NCBI GenBank assembly: GCA_901472505.1
Contig: LR590468.1
Coordinates: 3,199,501-3,263,500 of the forward strand
DNA: 64,000 bases
Reading direction: 5' to 3'
Source: Proteus vulgaris
GTDB taxonomy: Bacteria > Pseudomonadota > Gammaproteobacteria > Enterobacterales > Enterobacteriaceae
Below are positions 47,728 to 60,858 of this stretch, in pieces. Within the stretch, counting starts at the first letter, position 1; each line of letters begins with the position of its first letter. Made by a program: the position numbers and the translations under genes. Below the pieces are notes generated by a model. The model had not been told where the DNA came from and searched no databases. It saw nothing but the letters and a program-made list of their open reading frames with translations.

Positions 47728-48435
47728 TCATCGAAAACGATAAGCTTGGGTCTCCCAACGATACCCTTGACCATAAATTGAGCGAATAAATTCTATTTGA
47801 TCGTTAAGTTGCTCAAGTTTACGTCGTAAGTTTTTAATATGACTATCAATGGTTCTGTCCGTCACAATGCGGTAATCATCATAAAGGTGATCCATTAGCT
47901 GATCACGCGTTAATACTTTTCCAGGCTGTGTGGCTAACGCTTTGAGCAGACGAAATTCCGCTGTGGTTAAATCGAGAATTTTATTGTTATATTGGATTTG
48001 ATAAGCTTGTTCATCAATCATAACTAACTTATCACTTTGAACAATGTCTTGTGGTCGATAATAACGGCGCAATAAGGTTTTGACTCTGGCAACCACTTCT
48101 CTCGGGCTGTAAGGTTTACAAATATAATCATCAGCACCAATTTCAAGTCCTAGTAATCTATCCACTTCTTCAGTTTTGGCTGTGACCATAATAATAGGAA
48201 TATCAGAAAACTGACGTAATTCTTTGCAGACAGTAATGCCATCTTTTCCAGGAAGCATAAGATCTAATAATACAAGGTCGTAATGTTGTTGTTTTACACA
48301 CAAGTTAACCTCAGCACCATCTGCTAGCCAGTGAGTTTGATAACCCGAAGCTTGAAGGTAATCAATAAGTAATTGGGCAAGTTTAGGCTCGTCTTCAACA
48401 ATCAGGATTGAATAGGGTGATTCAGATGCTGTCAT
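47728..48435 (-). CDS. baeR: Two-component response regulator BaeR
   Basis: 235-residue OmpR-type response regulator. Receiver domain with [13 protein letters not shown], phospho-acceptor D58 in [13 protein letters not shown] and the lysine in [11 protein letters not shown]-terminal winged helix with [20 protein letters not shown] and [15 protein letters not shown]. In E. coli it activates mdtABC and acrD under envelope stress from indole, flavonoids and metals. Follows baeS by 23 nt, the last gene of the mdtABC-baeSR operon. Confidence 0.95.
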   Translation of the reverse strand: MTASESPYSILIVEDEPKLAQLLIDYLQASGYQTHWLADGAEVNLCVKQQHYDLVLLDLMLPGKDGITVCKELRQFSDIPIIMVTAKTEEVDRLLGLEIGADDYICKPYSPREVVARVKTLLRRYYRPQDIVQSDKLVMIDEQAYQIQYNNKILDLTTAEFRLLKALATQPGKVLTRDQLMDHLYDDYRIVTDRTIDSHIKNLRRKLEQLNDQIEFIRSIYGQGYRWETQAYRFR

Positions 48436-48458
48436 TTATTGGCTCAATAGTTATAGGC

Positions 48459-49835
48459 TTAGAGATCATCAGAATATGCGGGTAATTCTATAAGAATTTT
48501 CATGCCACCTAAAGATGAAGGCATCGCACTTATTTTGCCATTATGAGCTTCAACGATATTTTCGCAAATCGCAAGGCCTAATCCAGAACCTCCACTGGCA
48601 CGATTTCGTGAACTTTCTGCGCGATAGAAACGTTGGAAAACGGCTTGATATTGTGAGCCATCTAATCCAGGCGCGCTGTCTTCTAAGATTATTAATACGC
48701 AGTTGTTCTCTTTTTTTGTCTTGATATGCAACTGTCCGCCAGAATAGGTATAACGCACACTGTTTTCTAATAGATTATGAAAAAGCTGAATAAGTCGGTC
48801 AGGATCGGCTTGTACAATTAATGGAGATACATCATCTAATTCAGTGTATAAGGTAATATCTTTAGTTTGATATGTGTGGCGATAAGACGCGACGGCTAAT
48901 AAAATCACCTCATTGATATCAATAAAATCTTTACGATAAGTTAAAGAGCCTCTATCTGATAATGAAAGCTGGTGGAGATCATTCACAAGCTTTGTTAGGT
49001 TTGTGACTTCAAATAAAAGGGAGTTTAATGTCTCTGCTGTGGGCTTTCTTACTCCATCTTGTAAGGCTTCAAGCTCACCTTTTAAAATGGCGAGAGGGGT
49101 GCGTAATTCATGTGAGATATCGGCCATATAATCACGACGAATTTGCTCATTTTTCTCTAGCGTGCTGGCAAGTTGGTTAAAGTCTGTGGCGAGTTGGCTG
49201 ATTTCATCTTTGCTACTGGGTGTTACACGAACAGCAAAATCACCGGCGGCTAATTTATGTGTCGCCTCAACAAGTCGCTTAACAGGGCGTATCATATTGC
49301 GAGAAAGAATAAGAGTGATCAATAAAGCAAAAAGAGCTGTTAGGCCAGCAATAATCCAACTGGTGCGTAGTTGCTGTTTATCAAAACTAATATCTGCTTC
49401 ACTACTTATTTTATCAGCCGCACTCACTATTACCCAACCCACAATTTCATCATGAGAGGTAATGGGCTTTTTAAATGTTTCTGCGGGAAATTGATTGTCA
49501 TGACCAAATAAACGCTTCATGTCTTTATCAACAATCCAAAATTGTGTTCGCCAGCCTCTTGGTGGGGGCCCCTCACTACTTTGGCTTATTTGGTCAATAC
49601 TGCGTAATATTTGATAAAGAGAACGATCATCTCTATTGAGAAAACGCCAATCACCAGTCAAAGCATATTGATCTGTCAAAGCTTCTGCTAAAAGAGTCGC
49701 ACGCTGTTCACTGTTTTTCTTGATATAGCCAATAAATCCTTGTTGAAAGCTACCTCGAATACCAATATGCATTGCAAGAACGACAACCATACAGGTGGCG
49801 AAAACGACCAAGAACAACTTACTTCTCAGTTTCAT
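48459..49835 (-). CDS. baeS: Sensor histidine kinase BaeS
   Basis: 458-residue inner-membrane sensor kinase (E. coli 467). N-terminal membrane helix, periplasmic domain (about 35-160), second helix (about 165-185), HAMP (about 185-235), phospho-acceptor His in [20 protein letters not shown] and ATPase with N-box [15 protein letters not shown] and [14 protein letters not shown]. Its ATG overlaps the mdtC stop (ATGA), so the kinase is translated with the pump. In E. coli mdtD lies between mdtC and baeS; it is absent here. Confidence 0.95.
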   Translation of the reverse strand: MKLRSKLFLVVFATCMVVVLAMHIGIRGSFQQGFIGYIKKNSEQRATLLAEALTDQYALTGDWRFLNRDDRSLYQILRSIDQISQSSEGPPPRGWRTQFWIVDKDMKRLFGHDNQFPAETFKKPITSHDEIVGWVIVSAADKISSEADISFDKQQLRTSWIIAGLTALFALLITLILSRNMIRPVKRLVEATHKLAAGDFAVRVTPSSKDEISQLATDFNQLASTLEKNEQIRRDYMADISHELRTPLAILKGELEALQDGVRKPTAETLNSLLFEVTNLTKLVNDLHQLSLSDRGSLTYRKDFIDINEVILLAVASYRHTYQTKDITLYTELDDVSPLIVQADPDRLIQLFHNLLENSVRYTYSGGQLHIKTKKENNCVLIILEDSAPGLDGSQYQAVFQRFYRAESSRNRASGGSGLGLAICENIVEAHNGKISAMPSSLGGMKILIELPAYSDDL

Positions 49836-52800
49836 GCTTTAGCCTCTTTCTTGCTGATACGTCGTTGTTGCCAACGTTCACGCAGCCCATCAAAAAATAG
49901 ATAAATAACAGGGGTCGTATAAAGTGTTAAGAGTTGGCTCATTAATAACCCGCCTACGATTGTAATTCCCAAAGGCTGTCTTAATTCTGCGCCATCTCCA
50001 CTTCCTAGCATTAATGGCAATGCACCAAATAATGCAGCGAGGGTTGTCATAATAATGGGACGAAAACGTAATAGACTGGCTTGAATAATAGCCTCTTTGG
50101 CCGACAATTTGCCTTCACGTTGTGCGGTGATCGCAAAATCCACCATAATAATGGCGTTTTTCTTCACAATACCAATCAGCAACATAATGCCGATAAGCGC
50201 AATCAGACTAAAGGGAGTATCAAAAAGCTGTAACGCTAATAATGCGCCTACACCGGCAGAGGGGAGAGTAGATAAAATAGTGAGTGGATGAATATAGCTT
50301 TCATACAACACGCCTAACACCAAGTACACCGTCACAATAGCTGCTAAGATAAGGATAAGCTGAGATTTTATCGTTTCTTGAAAGATCTGTGCAGTTCCTG
50401 CAAAGGTGCCTCTTACTGTATTGGGTACACCTAGCTCAGTCATAGTACGTTCAATAGAATCAATAGCATCAGCTAATGTGTAGCCTTCAGGGATATTAAA
50501 TGCAATCGTCGAGGCTGCGGATAAACCTTGATGATTAACACTTAATGGTGCATTCGCGGGATACCAATTTGCAAAAGCTGATAATGGAATGCGCTCACCT
50601 TGGTTATTAATCACATACATTTTATCTAATGCAGAAACGTCTTGTGTATATTGTTCAGACACTTCCATAACCACCTTATATTGATTCAATGGGGCATAAA
50701 TGGTGGAGATCTGACGTTGGCCAAAAGCATTATTAAGCAGGTTATTCGCATCACTGACATTAATACCCAGTTGCGCCATGGTATCACGATCGTAAGTCAG
50801 TGCCATTTCAGCACCTTTGTCCTCTTTATCTGAGTTAACATCTACAAGCTGAGGCAGTTCACCCAACGCTTTACGCACAATGGGCTCCCATTTGCGCAAC
50901 TCACTTAAATCATCAGCGAGTAAGGTAAATTGATAACTGGCATTGGCTTGGCGTCCTCCCGCTCTGACATCTTGTACTGGCATTAAAAAGAGATTAGCGC
51001 CGGGCTCATCAGCAAGTTTTGCACGTAGGCGATTGATCACTTGGTTAGCACTATCGGTACGTTCTGACAGTGGATTGAGGGAAATAAACATAAATCCGCT
51101 GTTAATCCGACCACCTCCAGTAAAACCCGTTACGCTATCCACATCTTTATCTGCATCTATTTCTTGCATAAAACGGGTCATCTTTTCTTTCATTGATTGA
51201 AATGAAATACTTTGGTCAGCACGCACAAATCCCATTAATCGGCCTGTGTCTTGGTCGGGGAAAAATGTTTTAGGTGCGCTGATATACAGGTAAGCGTTCA
51301 AGCCTAAAGTCGCAAGGAAAATAGTCATAACCCAGCGTCGATGGCGCAGTGCGGTTTGTAATGTGACACTGTAACCTTGCTGAGCACGGAAAAGTAATTT
51401 ACCAAAACCCCGTAAATGCGATTGCGCTTTAGGTTTCATTCCTTTAAGTAAATGCGCGCACATCATTGGAGTAAGCGTTAAAGAAACAAATAAAGAGATA
51501 GCAATTGCTGTGGTTAATGTAATGGCAAATTCTTTAAATAATCGTCCAACAAGACCATCCATTAACAGTAATGGAATAAAAACGGCAACAAGAGAAATAC
51601 TCATCGAAAGGACAGTAAAACCGACTTCGCCAACCCCTTTTAAGGCTGCATCTTTAGGTTTTAAACCATTTTCAATATGACGAGAGATATTTTCGAGTAC
51701 CACAATGGCATCATCAACCACAAAACCGGTAGCAACGGTTAATGCCATCAATGAAAGATTATTTAAACTAAAGCCACAAAGATACATGGCTGAAAAAGTA
51801 CCAATTAATGAAACCGGTACTGCAACCGCAGGAATAAGCGTGGCACGACCTGAGCGTAAAAATAAGAACACCACTAAAATGACGAGTGCTACCGCAATAG
51901 CTAATGCGCGTTCAACTTCCGCCAATGAAGCACGGATAGTGGGAGTTCTATCTTGGGCAACTTTTAAATCGACACTGGCGGGAATAAGTTCGCGTAATTC
52001 AGGGAGTTCATCACGAATGCGGTTAACCGTTTCAATAATATTAGCGCCTGCTTCACGGCGAATAACCAGCAAAATAGCCGGTTCACCGCCACTCATCCCT
52101 GCTGCGCGTGAGTTTTGTACCGAATCAGTGACTTGCGCCACATCGCCTAAACGCACAACAGCCTCTTGATTATAATGTACGATGATTGGGCGATATTCAG
52201 CCGCTTTGCTTAGCTCGTCATTGGTTTGAATTTGCCAACGATTTTCATCATTATTGACAAAGCCTTGAGGCCGTCGCACATTCGCTTGGTTAATTGCTTT
52301 TCTAACATCATCAAGGCTAACATTTTGGTTAAATAACGCATCAGGATTGAGAGCAACACGTATCGCAGGTAATGATCCTCCACCAACCGAAACTTCACTC
52401 ACACCTTCAATTTGTGAGATTTTTTGTGCCAGCCTTGTTGAGGCGAGATCGTAAAGCTCCCCTGTGTTTTGGGTATCAGAGGTCAACGTTAAGATCATAA
52501 TCGGTGCATCAGAAGGATTCGATTTATAATAACGTGGACGACTTGGCATTCCTGAAGGTAATAAGCTTTGTGAAGCATTTAGTGCCGCTTGTACATCTCG
52601 CGCTGCTGTATTGATATCTTTATTTAAATCGAATACCAACGTAATGCTGGTACTGCCAAGCGAGCTACTAGAGGTCATCTCATCAATACCCGCAATTCGC
52701 CCTAAAGAGCGTTCAAGCGGTGTTGCCACTGATGATGCCATGGTTTCTGGTGATGCTCCGGGTAATGAGGCATAAATATTAATAACGGGATAATCAACCT

Positions 52801-52915
52801 GGGGCAAAGGAGCAACAGGGAGCAACATAAACCCTAATGCACCACATAGAGAAATCGCCAAACTGAGCAATGTAGTTGCTACAGGTCGTTGAATAAAGAG
52901 GGCAAAGAACTTCAT
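49832..52915 (-). CDS. mdtC: Multidrug efflux RND transporter MdtC
   Basis: 1027-residue RND inner-membrane pump subunit that acts with MdtB as a heteromultimer (MdtB2C). 12 membrane helices, two large periplasmic loops, motif [20 protein letters not shown] at the start, [19 protein letters not shown] in helix 4 (proton relay Asp pair), and the C-terminal [14 protein letters not shown]. Length matches E. coli (1025). Overlaps mdtB upstream and baeS downstream by 4 nt each (ATGA). Exports bile salts, novobiocin and related compounds with TolC in E. coli. Intact. Confidence 0.96.
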   Translation of the reverse strand: MKFFALFIQRPVATTLLSLAISLCGALGFMLLPVAPLPQVDYPVINIYASLPGASPETMASSVATPLERSLGRIAGIDEMTSSSSLGSTSITLVFDLNKDINTAARDVQAALNASQSLLPSGMPSRPRYYKSNPSDAPIMILTLTSDTQNTGELYDLASTRLAQKISQIEGVSEVSVGGGSLPAIRVALNPDALFNQNVSLDDVRKAINQANVRRPQGFVNNDENRWQIQTNDELSKAAEYRPIIVHYNQEAVVRLGDVAQVTDSVQNSRAAGMSGGEPAILLVIRREAGANIIETVNRIRDELPELRELIPASVDLKVAQDRTPTIRASLAEVERALAIAVALVILVVFLFLRSGRATLIPAVAVPVSLIGTFSAMYLCGFSLNNLSLMALTVATGFVVDDAIVVLENISRHIENGLKPKDAALKGVGEVGFTVLSMSISLVAVFIPLLLMDGLVGRLFKEFAITLTTAIAISLFVSLTLTPMMCAHLLKGMKPKAQSHLRGFGKLLFRAQQGYSVTLQTALRHRRWVMTIFLATLGLNAYLYISAPKTFFPDQDTGRLMGFVRADQSISFQSMKEKMTRFMQEIDADKDVDSVTGFTGGGRINSGFMFISLNPLSERTDSANQVINRLRAKLADEPGANLFLMPVQDVRAGGRQANASYQFTLLADDLSELRKWEPIVRKALGELPQLVDVNSDKEDKGAEMALTYDRDTMAQLGINVSDANNLLNNAFGQRQISTIYAPLNQYKVVMEVSEQYTQDVSALDKMYVINNQGERIPLSAFANWYPANAPLSVNHQGLSAASTIAFNIPEGYTLADAIDSIERTMTELGVPNTVRGTFAGTAQIFQETIKSQLILILAAIVTVYLVLGVLYESYIHPLTILSTLPSAGVGALLALQLFDTPFSLIALIGIMLLIGIVKKNAIIMVDFAITAQREGKLSAKEAIIQASLLRFRPIIMTTLAALFGALPLMLGSGDGAELRQPLGITIVGGLLMSQLLTLYTTPVIYLFFDGLRERWQQRRISKKEAKA

Positions 52916-55900
52916 GATACAGCCCCGCCGTTATTCTCAATCTGTTTATTGCGGTTTACATAGAGTGATAATTTATCAAACAGTAGATAAATTACTGGCG
53001 TAGTAAACAGAGTTAAGATTTGGCTCATAATTAAGCCACCAACCATACAAACCCCTAATGGCTGGCGTAATTCTGCACCCACACCCGTACTTAACATTAA
53101 AGGTAAAGCCCCTAAAAGGGCGGCCATTGTGGTCATTAAGATGGGACGAAAACGTAATAAACATGCCTGATAAATAGCTTCGTAAGGTGTTAAACCTTGT
53201 TCTCGCTCAGCAGCAAGAGCAAAATCTATCATCATGATCGCATTTTTCTTTACGATCCCGATAAGTAAAATGATCCCAATAATGGCAATAATATCAAGCT
53301 CGTTGCCCGCGGCCATTAATGCAAGTAGTGCGCCAACACCTGCGGTTGGCAGTGTAGATAAAATGGTAATGGGGTGAATAAAGCTTTCATATAACACACC
53401 TAACACAATATACATGGCCACAATCGCTGCGATAATCAGCCATAACGTGCTAGAAAGCGCACTTTCAAATGCCAACGTCGCACCTTGGAACTGTGTAGTA
53501 ATATCTTTTGGCATGGAAATCTGCTCTTCAGCCAATTTTACCGCTTTCACTGCTTCTTCAAGCGACGATTGTTCAGCGACATTAAATGAAAATGTTGCTG
53601 AAGGAAATTGTTCTTGATGATTAATCGAAAGTGGCGCCAGACGTTGTTCTACAGAAGCGATAGAAAGTAATGGTACCATCGCACCATCTTTACCGGTTAA
53701 ATGTACCGCTGAAAGTGCCTGTAAACCATTACCACTGCGAATATCTTGTTCTAATACCACGCGATACTGATTGGCTTGTGTGTAGATAGTTGAAATTAAG
53801 CGCTGACCAAAAGCATTGTAAAGAGCGTTATCAATTTCACTCATTGAAATGCCTAAACGACTTGCTGAATCTCTATCTACCTTGATATACGCCATCATTC
53901 CGTTATCTTGCCAATCACTGCTGATATCCGTTAATTCAGGGCTATCTTTTAGTGCTTGAGAAAGTTTAGGCACCCAATAAGCCAATTCATCTAACGATGT
54001 TGCTTGTAGTGTAAATTGATACTGAGTACGAGACACTTGCGTGTCAATCGTTAAATCTTGAGTTGGTTGCAGATAGAGTGTTACTCCCGAAATAGAGGCG
54101 ATGCGTGCTTGTAGACGAGGGATTATTGTATCGACACGCGAGTCGCGTTGATCAAGGGGTTTTAATGTGATTTGTAATCGGCCCGTGTTTAGTGTTGCGT
54201 TACTGACATCAATACCGACAAAACTGGCAATGTTATCAATCGCGGGATCTTCGATTAGTTTATCAACCACGTGTTGCTGTTTCTCGACCATAGCTTGATA
54301 AGAAATAGATTGTGAGCTTTCAATCGTACCTTGCAATAATCCATTATCTTGCAACGGGAAAAAGCCTTTAGGAATAAACAGATACAGTAAGATGGTCAAC
54401 ACCAAAGTGCTGAGTGCAACACCCAGTGTTATCCATTGATGGTTTAAAACACGTTTTAGCCAAACGGCATAAACAGCAATCATTTTTTCAAAAAAACGTT
54501 CACATGCCATTTCAAAACGATTGTGTTTGATTTCATTTTCGGGTTTTAGTAATCGCGCGCACATCATTGGTGTTAATGTCAGCGAAACCACTGCAGAGAT
54601 TAAGATGGCAACCGCAAGGGTGATTGCAAACTCTCTAAATAGCCGGCCAACAATATCCCCCATAAATAACAGCGGGATCAGTACGGCAATCAGAGAGAAG
54701 GTTAGCGAAATAATGGTAAAAACCAATCTCACCAGCCCCTTTTAGCGCAGCAGTTAATGGTTTATCACCACGCTCAAGGTAGCGGGAGATATTTTCAATC
54801 ACAACAATGGCGTCATCGACAACAAAGCCTGTCGCAATCGTTAATGCCATTAAGGTGAGATTATTGACAGAAAAACCGCAGAAATACATCACTGCAAATG
54901 TACCGACTAATGAAAGTGGTACGGCAATGCTTGGAATTAAGGTTGCGACACCATTACGTAAAAAGAGGTAAATCACCATCACCACAAGGGCGATAGCTAA
55001 GCCAAGCTCAAATTGCACATCTTTAACTGACGCGCGGATCGTTGTGGTTCTATCAGTTAAGATCTCAACATTCACTGATTTAGGTAAATTAGAGACTAAA
55101 TCTGGTAATAAATTACGAATATTATCAGTGGTATCAATAACGTTAACGCCAGGTTGACGTTGAACATTTATAATAATCGCCTGCTCATTATTTGCCCATG
55201 CACCTAACTGATTATTTTCAGGCGCTTGCTCGATAGTTGCGATATCAGATAAGCGAATAGGCGCATCATTTTTATAGGCAACGATGAGTTGGCGATAATC
55301 TTCTAATGATTTCATTTGGTCATTAGCCGATAATGTTACCGAGCGAGTAGGGCCATCAAGGCTTCCTTTCGCTGAGTTAACGTTCGCGTTATTGATTGCT
55401 ACACGAATTTTCTCGCTATCTAAACCGTAAGATGCGGCTGCTTGAGCATTAAGTTTGACTCTAACCGCAGGGCGTTGTCCTCCCGCTAAAGCCACTAAGC
55501 CCACCCCATTAACTTGAGAGATTTTTTGCGAAACACGGGTTTCAACCATATCTTGCAACTGTGTCATCGGTAATGTTGAGCTAGTCACCGCTAAAGTTAA
55601 AATTGGTGGATCGGCTGGGTTTACTTTGCTGTAAATCGGCGGGTAAGGTAAATCAGAGGGTAGTAGATTAGTCGCCGCATTTATCGCAGCTTGTACCTCT
55701 TGTTCTGCAACATCTAAGGGCAAGGTTAATTGGAACATCAGTGTGATCACCGATGCACCGCCCGAGCTTTGTGACGACATCTGTTTTAACCCAGACATCT
55801 GCCCAAATTGGTGTTCAAGTGGTGCAGTGACCGCTGATGTCATTACATCAGGGCTTGCGCCAGGATAGAGAGTAACAACCTGAATAGTTGGATAATCAAC

Positions 55901-56044
55901 TTCAGGTAACGCAGAGACAGGTAGCATTCGATAGCCGACAATCCCAGCTAAGAGTATGGCGACCATAAAAAGGGTTGTTGCAACAGGGCGCAGAATAAAT
56001 AAGCGAGATGGGCCACCGCCTGTACCGTGTTTTTTTTCGGTCAT
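52912..56044 (-). pseudogene. mdtB: Multidrug efflux RND transporter MdtB, one frameshift
   Basis: Partner of MdtC. The first part (to about 54728) has [40 protein letters not shown] and [20 protein letters not shown]. At GAGEIGF the frame slips in a run of five T (GGTTTTTACC); four T would restore [20 protein letters not shown] and the rest of the pump to AVS at 52912. Restored length 1043 residues (E. coli 1040). The restored region includes the second set of helices, so the gene is non-functional if the shift is real. mdtA upstream overlaps by TAATG. The rest of the operon is intact. Confidence 0.88.
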
Positions 56045-57279
56045 TACGCTTTCTCCGCAATTACACGGTCATTTTCTTTATTTTGAGGTGCTGTAGGTGT
56101 CACGATTTCGACTTTCGCACCTTGTGTTAATCTATCCACACCATCTGTTACAACACGCTGATCTGCCGATAAACCAGACGCTATCACAACTTTTTCTGCA
56201 TTTTGTAGGGCGACTTCTACGCGTAATTTACTAACTTTATTTTCGTTATCCACAACCCAAACAAAGTGACCTTCATTACCCATTTGCAGAGCAGCATTCG
56301 GAATAACAACCGCTTTTTCTAACGTGGTAACATAAAGACGGACATTGACGAATTGATTAGGAAATAATGTCGCCTCTTGTTGCGGAAAACGCGCTTTTAA
56401 CTTAATGGTGCCAGTTGTAGCATCAATTTGGTTATCAACACTAAATAACTTTCCTTGCGCTAATTCAAATTGGTTATTTCTATCTAATGCGGTGACAGGC
56501 AAGTCAGCATTATTTTTACGTGCTTGAATGACCTTTGCTAAATCTTGTTCTGGCAATGTAAAAAGCACATCAACGGGATCCATTTGATTGATGACCACAA
56601 TCGGTGTTGATGAACCACCTGAAATATAGTTACCCACATCAACTTGTTTTAATCCCACTCGGCCTGAAATAGGTGCCGTAATTTTGCTGTAAGTTAATTG
56701 CAGTTGTGCATTACTGATCGCAGCTTCATCAATACGAATACTTGCTTCTGATTGTTTCACTAAGGCTTGTTGATTATCCAACTCTTGTTGTGAAACTAAA
56801 TGAGTTTTTGCCAGTTTCTGATAACGCGTTAAATCAAGTCGCGCATTGGCCAACGTGGCTTGATCTTTTGCGAGTTGTCCTTTGGCTTGGGCTAATTGCA
56901 CTTCAAATGGGCGAGCGTCAATTTCTGCTAATAAATCACCTTGTTGAACGTGTTGTCCTTCTGTGAAATGTAAAGCCATTAATTGACCTTCAACACGACT
57001 CGTCACTATTACGCTATTGGTTGCTTTCACTGTGCCTAAAGCCGATAAAAATTGAGGCACATCTTCTTGTGTTGATGTTGCAACTTGAACGGGAGGCATA
57101 GGAGGACGGCGAGATCCAGCTGTACCTCGACTTTGCGAATGTGTTGCTTGAGCCCCTTTATTTTCAGGCGACATTGTTTTTGCTGTATTAAATTGCCAAT
57201 AAGCGTAACTGCCTGCGATGACGGCGATTAAAGCGATAATAAGAGAAACTCTTTTTTTAGCATTTTTATTTTTATTCAT
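56044..57279 (-). CDS. mdtA: Periplasmic adaptor of MdtABC efflux pump, MdtA
   Basis: 411-residue membrane-fusion protein with an N-terminal membrane anchor (residues about 10-30) and a proline-rich linker. The lipoyl/biotinyl half motifs are [20 protein letters not shown] and [21 protein letters not shown] helical hairpin with [25 protein letters not shown] type repeats and the [17 protein letters not shown] beta-barrel follow. Links MdtBC to TolC. First gene of the mdtABC-baeSR operon. The 57280-57841 spacer carries the divergent promoters of mdtA and dtpA; I could not pick out a BaeR box there. Confidence 0.95.
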   Translation of the reverse strand: MNKNKNAKKRVSLIIALIAVIAGSYAYWQFNTAKTMSPENKGAQATHSQSRGTAGSRRPPMPPVQVATSTQEDVPQFLSALGTVKATNSVIVTSRVEGQLMALHFTEGQHVQQGDLLAEIDARPFEVQLAQAKGQLAKDQATLANARLDLTRYQKLAKTHLVSQQELDNQQALVKQSEASIRIDEAAISNAQLQLTYSKITAPISGRVGLKQVDVGNYISGGSSTPIVVINQMDPVDVLFTLPEQDLAKVIQARKNNADLPVTALDRNNQFELAQGKLFSVDNQIDATTGTIKLKARFPQQEATLFPNQFVNVRLYVTTLEKAVVIPNAALQMGNEGHFVWVVDNENKVSKLRVEVALQNAEKVVIASGLSADQRVVTDGVDRLTQGAKVEIVTPTAPQNKENDRVIAEKA

Positions 57280-57841
57280 TACTTTTGTGATCCTACTGGC
57301 AACTAGCTAATCAGAAATACTGAAATGAAAATCTGGAATGGTGACATTCTACCTGTTTCTTCACAGTTAAAAATGGAGGAAATATGGAAATTAAGTCAAG
57401 GAATGTGTTTTGTTGGCTCTATTTTAAGCAGTTAAAATAAAAAGGCACTGGCATTATTTTATCATTGTTATTTAATAAGCGATTATTTATTGAAAAACAC
57501 ACAAACAACAGCGTGGTTTAATTGTTTATATAGGAATTATTAAGTGGAAAATAATTTATTGATAATCAGTAGGTTATTTTGCTTGATGTTTTTTTAACCG
57601 CATAACTATTTTGTACAAATGCCCTTACCTATGATAAAACGCAATAGTTAGTTATAATTCTTAGATAATTATGCTTTCCAGTGATAGAATGCCAACCTTG
57701 TTTTTCTCTGTGTTTGAACTCTTCTCAAAGAATAACAATCCAGTATGAAATTCACCGAGCTTTAACTCTGTCTTAAAATAATCATTTTTTGTAAAAATTA
57801 GCCTAAATATAAAGGCGTAATAAAATAATTAGAGGTTTTTA

Positions 57842-59308
57842 GTGTCAACTGCAAACACACCTGACGATGGACAAAAACCGAGCCTGAATGCATTTAAACA
57901 GCCTCGCGCATTTTATCTCATCTTCTCAATCGAATTATGGGAACGTTTTGGCTATTACGGTCTGCAAGGGATCATGGCCGTTTATCTGGTTAAAATGCTG
58001 GGCATGGGTGAGGCTGAAGCAATCACCGTTTTTGCCGCATTTACCGCATTAGTTTATGGTTTTGTTGCTATCGGTGGATGGCTGGGTGATAAAATCCTTG
58101 GTACAAAAAGGGTTATTATCCTTGGTGCTATTGTTTTGGCAATTGGCTATGCAATGGTGGCTTTCTCAGATCACGATAAAGATGTGATTTATTGGGGGCT
58201 TGCAACCATTGCTGTAGGTAATGGTTTATTTAAAGCTAACCCATCATCGTTATTAGCAACCTGTTATGAGAAAGACGATCCGCAATTAGACGGTGCATTT
58301 ACGATGTACTATATGTCTATCAACGTGGGTTCGTTTTTATCTATGTTGGCAACACCATGGCTCGCTGCTAATTATGGTTGGGATGTAGCGTTTGCATTAA
58401 GCGTTGTTGGCATGATGATCACCTTAGCAAACTTTATGGTTTGCCGTGGTTGGATCAAAGATAAAGGTTCTAGACCTGATTTTGAACCGCTTAATTATTT
58501 AAAATTATTATTAACGCTGGTGGGTATTGTTGCACTAACCGCATTATCTACTTGGTTATTACACAATAATGAAGTGGCGAGTTGGTCTTTAGCGATTATC
58601 TCATTAGGTATCATCCTGATTTTTGCGCGTGAAACCTTTATGATGAAAGGTGCTGCACGTCGTAAGATGATTGTTGCATTTTTACTGATGGTTGAAGCTG
58701 TGGTCTTCTTTGTTCTTTACGATCAAATGCCAACGTCTTTAAACTTCTTCGCAATCCATAACGTAGAACATTCGATTTTAGGTTTCAGCGTTGAACCAGA
58801 GCAATTCCAATCACTTAACCCATTCTGGATCATGTTAGCAAGCCCACTATTAGCGGCTGTGTATAACTTTATGGGTGATAAACTGCCAATGCCATATAAG
58901 TTCACCGTAGGGATGTTCTTAAGTGCAACCGCATTCCTAGTGTTACCACTGGGTGCAAGCATGGCAAATGAAGCAGGTATTGTGTCATCATGGTGGTTAG
59001 TCGCAAGTTATGGCTTCCAAAGTATTGGTGAGCTAATGATTTCAGGGCTGGGCCTTGCAATGGTTGCTCAACTTGTCCCACAGCGTTTAATGGGCTTTAT
59101 AATGGGGGCTTGGTTCTTAACGTCAGCAGCAGCTGCCATTATTGCTGGTAAAGTTGCAAGTTTAATGGCGGTGCCAGAAGATGTACAAAGTGCACACGCA
59201 TCATTAGAAATCTACAGCAGTGTCTTCTTACAAATCGGTATAGTAACGGGTGTTATTGCCATTTTAATGCTTTTAACTGCACCAATGTTGAGCAAAATGA
59301 CACAGTAA
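57842..59308 (+). CDS. dtpA: Dipeptide/tripeptide permease DtpA
   Basis: 488-residue POT/PTR-family proton-coupled peptide transporter, matching E. coli Dtp[21 protein letters not shown], the ExxERFxYY motif (ELWERFGYY), [27 protein letters not shown] and [20 protein letters not shown] are seen. About 14 membrane helices. Start GTG at 57842 with AGAGG upstream; it aligns with the E. coli start (MSTAN). In E. coli ompR and EnvZ influence this gene; nothing specific is seen here. Confidence 0.95.
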   Translation: MSTANTPDDGQKPSLNAFKQPRAFYLIFSIELWERFGYYGLQGIMAVYLVKMLGMGEAEAITVFAAFTALVYGFVAIGGWLGDKILGTKRVIILGAIVLAIGYAMVAFSDHDKDVIYWGLATIAVGNGLFKANPSSLLATCYEKDDPQLDGAFTMYYMSINVGSFLSMLATPWLAANYGWDVAFALSVVGMMITLANFMVCRGWIKDKGSRPDFEPLNYLKLLLTLVGIVALTALSTWLLHNNEVASWSLAIISLGIILIFARETFMMKGAARRKMIVAFLLMVEAVVFFVLYDQMPTSLNFFAIHNVEHSILGFSVEPEQFQSLNPFWIMLASPLLAAVYNFMGDKLPMPYKFTVGMFLSATAFLVLPLGASMANEAGIVSSWWLVASYGFQSIGELMISGLGLAMVAQLVPQRLMGFIMGAWFLTSAAAAIIAGKVASLMAVPEDVQSAHASLEIYSSVFLQIGIVTGVIAILMLLTAPMLSKMTQ

Positions 59309-59340
59309 TTTGTAACATTCAGAAATGAAAGCTTAAGAAA

Positions 59341-59372
59341 ATAAAGGATGCCACAAGGCATCCTTTATTATG
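59341..59372 (+). terminator. Rho-independent terminator of dtpA
   Basis: ATAAAGGATGCC-ACAA-GGCATCCTTTAT, 32 nt past the stop. Confidence 0.88.
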
Positions 59373-59402
59373 TTTATGGTGATCCCATTCAGAAAAATTG
59401 GC

Positions 59403-59436
59403 AACCATAAAAAATACCGCCCGAATAAGGGCGGTT
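59403..59436 (-). terminator. Rho-independent terminator of the MHS transporter
   Basis: On the minus strand ACCGCCC-TTATTC-GGGCGGT followed by ATTTTTT; the stem starts about 48 nt past the stop of the transporter gene. Confidence 0.85.
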
Positions 59437-59483
59437 TTGTATAAAAGGATACTTATAGAACATATTTATACATTGATAAAGAC

Positions 59484-60858
59484 TTAACCAACCACTTTAT
59501 CAATTTGCAACGCAACGTCCTTTTCTTGGGTTGTTGGCTTTACAGCTGTCCATCCTTTATAAGCTAAAGGTAAGAGCGCAACGGCAATAGCTAAGAATGA
59601 GACACCAGCGACATAATAGGCACCTGCCATAGCCGTCTTTTCTAACCATGCTCCTGTTAGCATTGGGGTTAATCCACCGAATACGGCATAAGCCATATTG
59701 TAAGCAAAAGACAATCCCGAAAAACGAATCGATGGTGGAAATGCTCTTGTACTTACAATTGGTGTTGTTGCAATCGCTCCCACAAAAAAGCCCATTAAGC
59801 CATAATTAAATGCTAACTGAAAACCTGACATAGCTGTATCTAAACTGCCATAGAAGTGGAATGCAGTAACAATCAAACCACCCCCATGATAATATCATTG
59901 AAATTCGTGTTCCTAATTTGTCGCCAATCCAACCCCAGAAGATACAACCTAAAGTTAAGGTTAATGTTGCCACACAGTTTGCTTCTAATGAGGTAGTTCT
60001 ATCAATTTTGTAAATCCCTTCAACAATCACGCTAGGTGTCATCAATATGGTGACAACAATAGCTGTTGATAAAGACCAAGTTAATATGGCTGTAATTAAA
60101 CATGCCTGTTTGTGGTTTTTAATAACAGAAACGACAGGCATTTCTTGTGCTAAAGCTTTTTTCGCCGCCATCTCTTTAAAGATAGGGGTTTCTTGCAAAA
60201 AGCGACGTAAGTAAACAGAGATTAAGCCGAATATTCCCCCTAAGATAAAAGGAATACGCCATGCAAAGTCATTAACTTCTTGAGCGCTATAACTACGCTG
60301 AACAATAATCGCAACAATTGATCCTAATAAAATGCCGCCAGTAATACCTGATGTTAATGTCCCGACACCTAAACCATAACGTTGTTTTGGTGTATGTTCT
60401 GCAATAAAGACCCAAGCTCCAGGCATTTCGCCACCGATAGCCGCACCTTGCATGATACGCATCAATAACAACAATAAGGGGGCAGCAACACCAATGCTGG
60501 CATATGTTGGTAATAAACCAATAATTAATGTTGGAACAGCCATTAAAAAGATACTTAAAGTAAACATACGCTTACGGCCAATAATATCACCGTAGTGCGC
60601 CATAATAATGCCACCTAAAGGGCGAGCGAGATAACCCGCGGCAAAAATACCTAATGTTTGCATTTGTGCGATAAAGGCGTTGTCACCAGGAAAGAACAAG
60701 TGGCTCAATGTTTTCGTAAAGAACACGAAGATCACGAAATCATAGAACTCCAAAGTTCCTCCTAGTGAGGATAAACCCAACGTTTTATAATCGTTGCGAT
60801 TTAATGGTCTTGCCGTAGGTTGACTCAACGGCTGAGTGGAGTGTGATTGTGATGTCAT
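59484..60858 (-). pseudogene. MHS-family MFS transporter, one frameshift
   Basis: Metabolite:H+ symporter of the major facilitator superfamily. Markers: LGGTLEFYDFVIFVFF in helix 1, the loop GDIIGRKRMFTL, the RIMQGAAIGGEMPGAW helix-5 motif, RYGLGVGTLTSG and WRIPFILGGIFG. The frame slips near 59881 in a run of five G (TGGGGGTGG); four G restores WGGLIVTAFHFYGSLDTAMS and the final helices to 59484. Restored length about 457 residues. Substrate cannot be told from the sequence; it lacks the C-terminal coiled coil of the osmoregulator ProP. Convergent with dtpA. Confidence 0.82.

Noticed and set aside
51705..52169. 154-codon plus-strand ORF inside mdtC
   Set aside because: Antisense shadow of mdtC; Ser/Thr/Arg-rich without a start signal.
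59484..60858. Proline/betaine transporter ProP
   Set aside because: Same MHS family but lacks the C-terminal coiled coil and is shorter; substrate left open.
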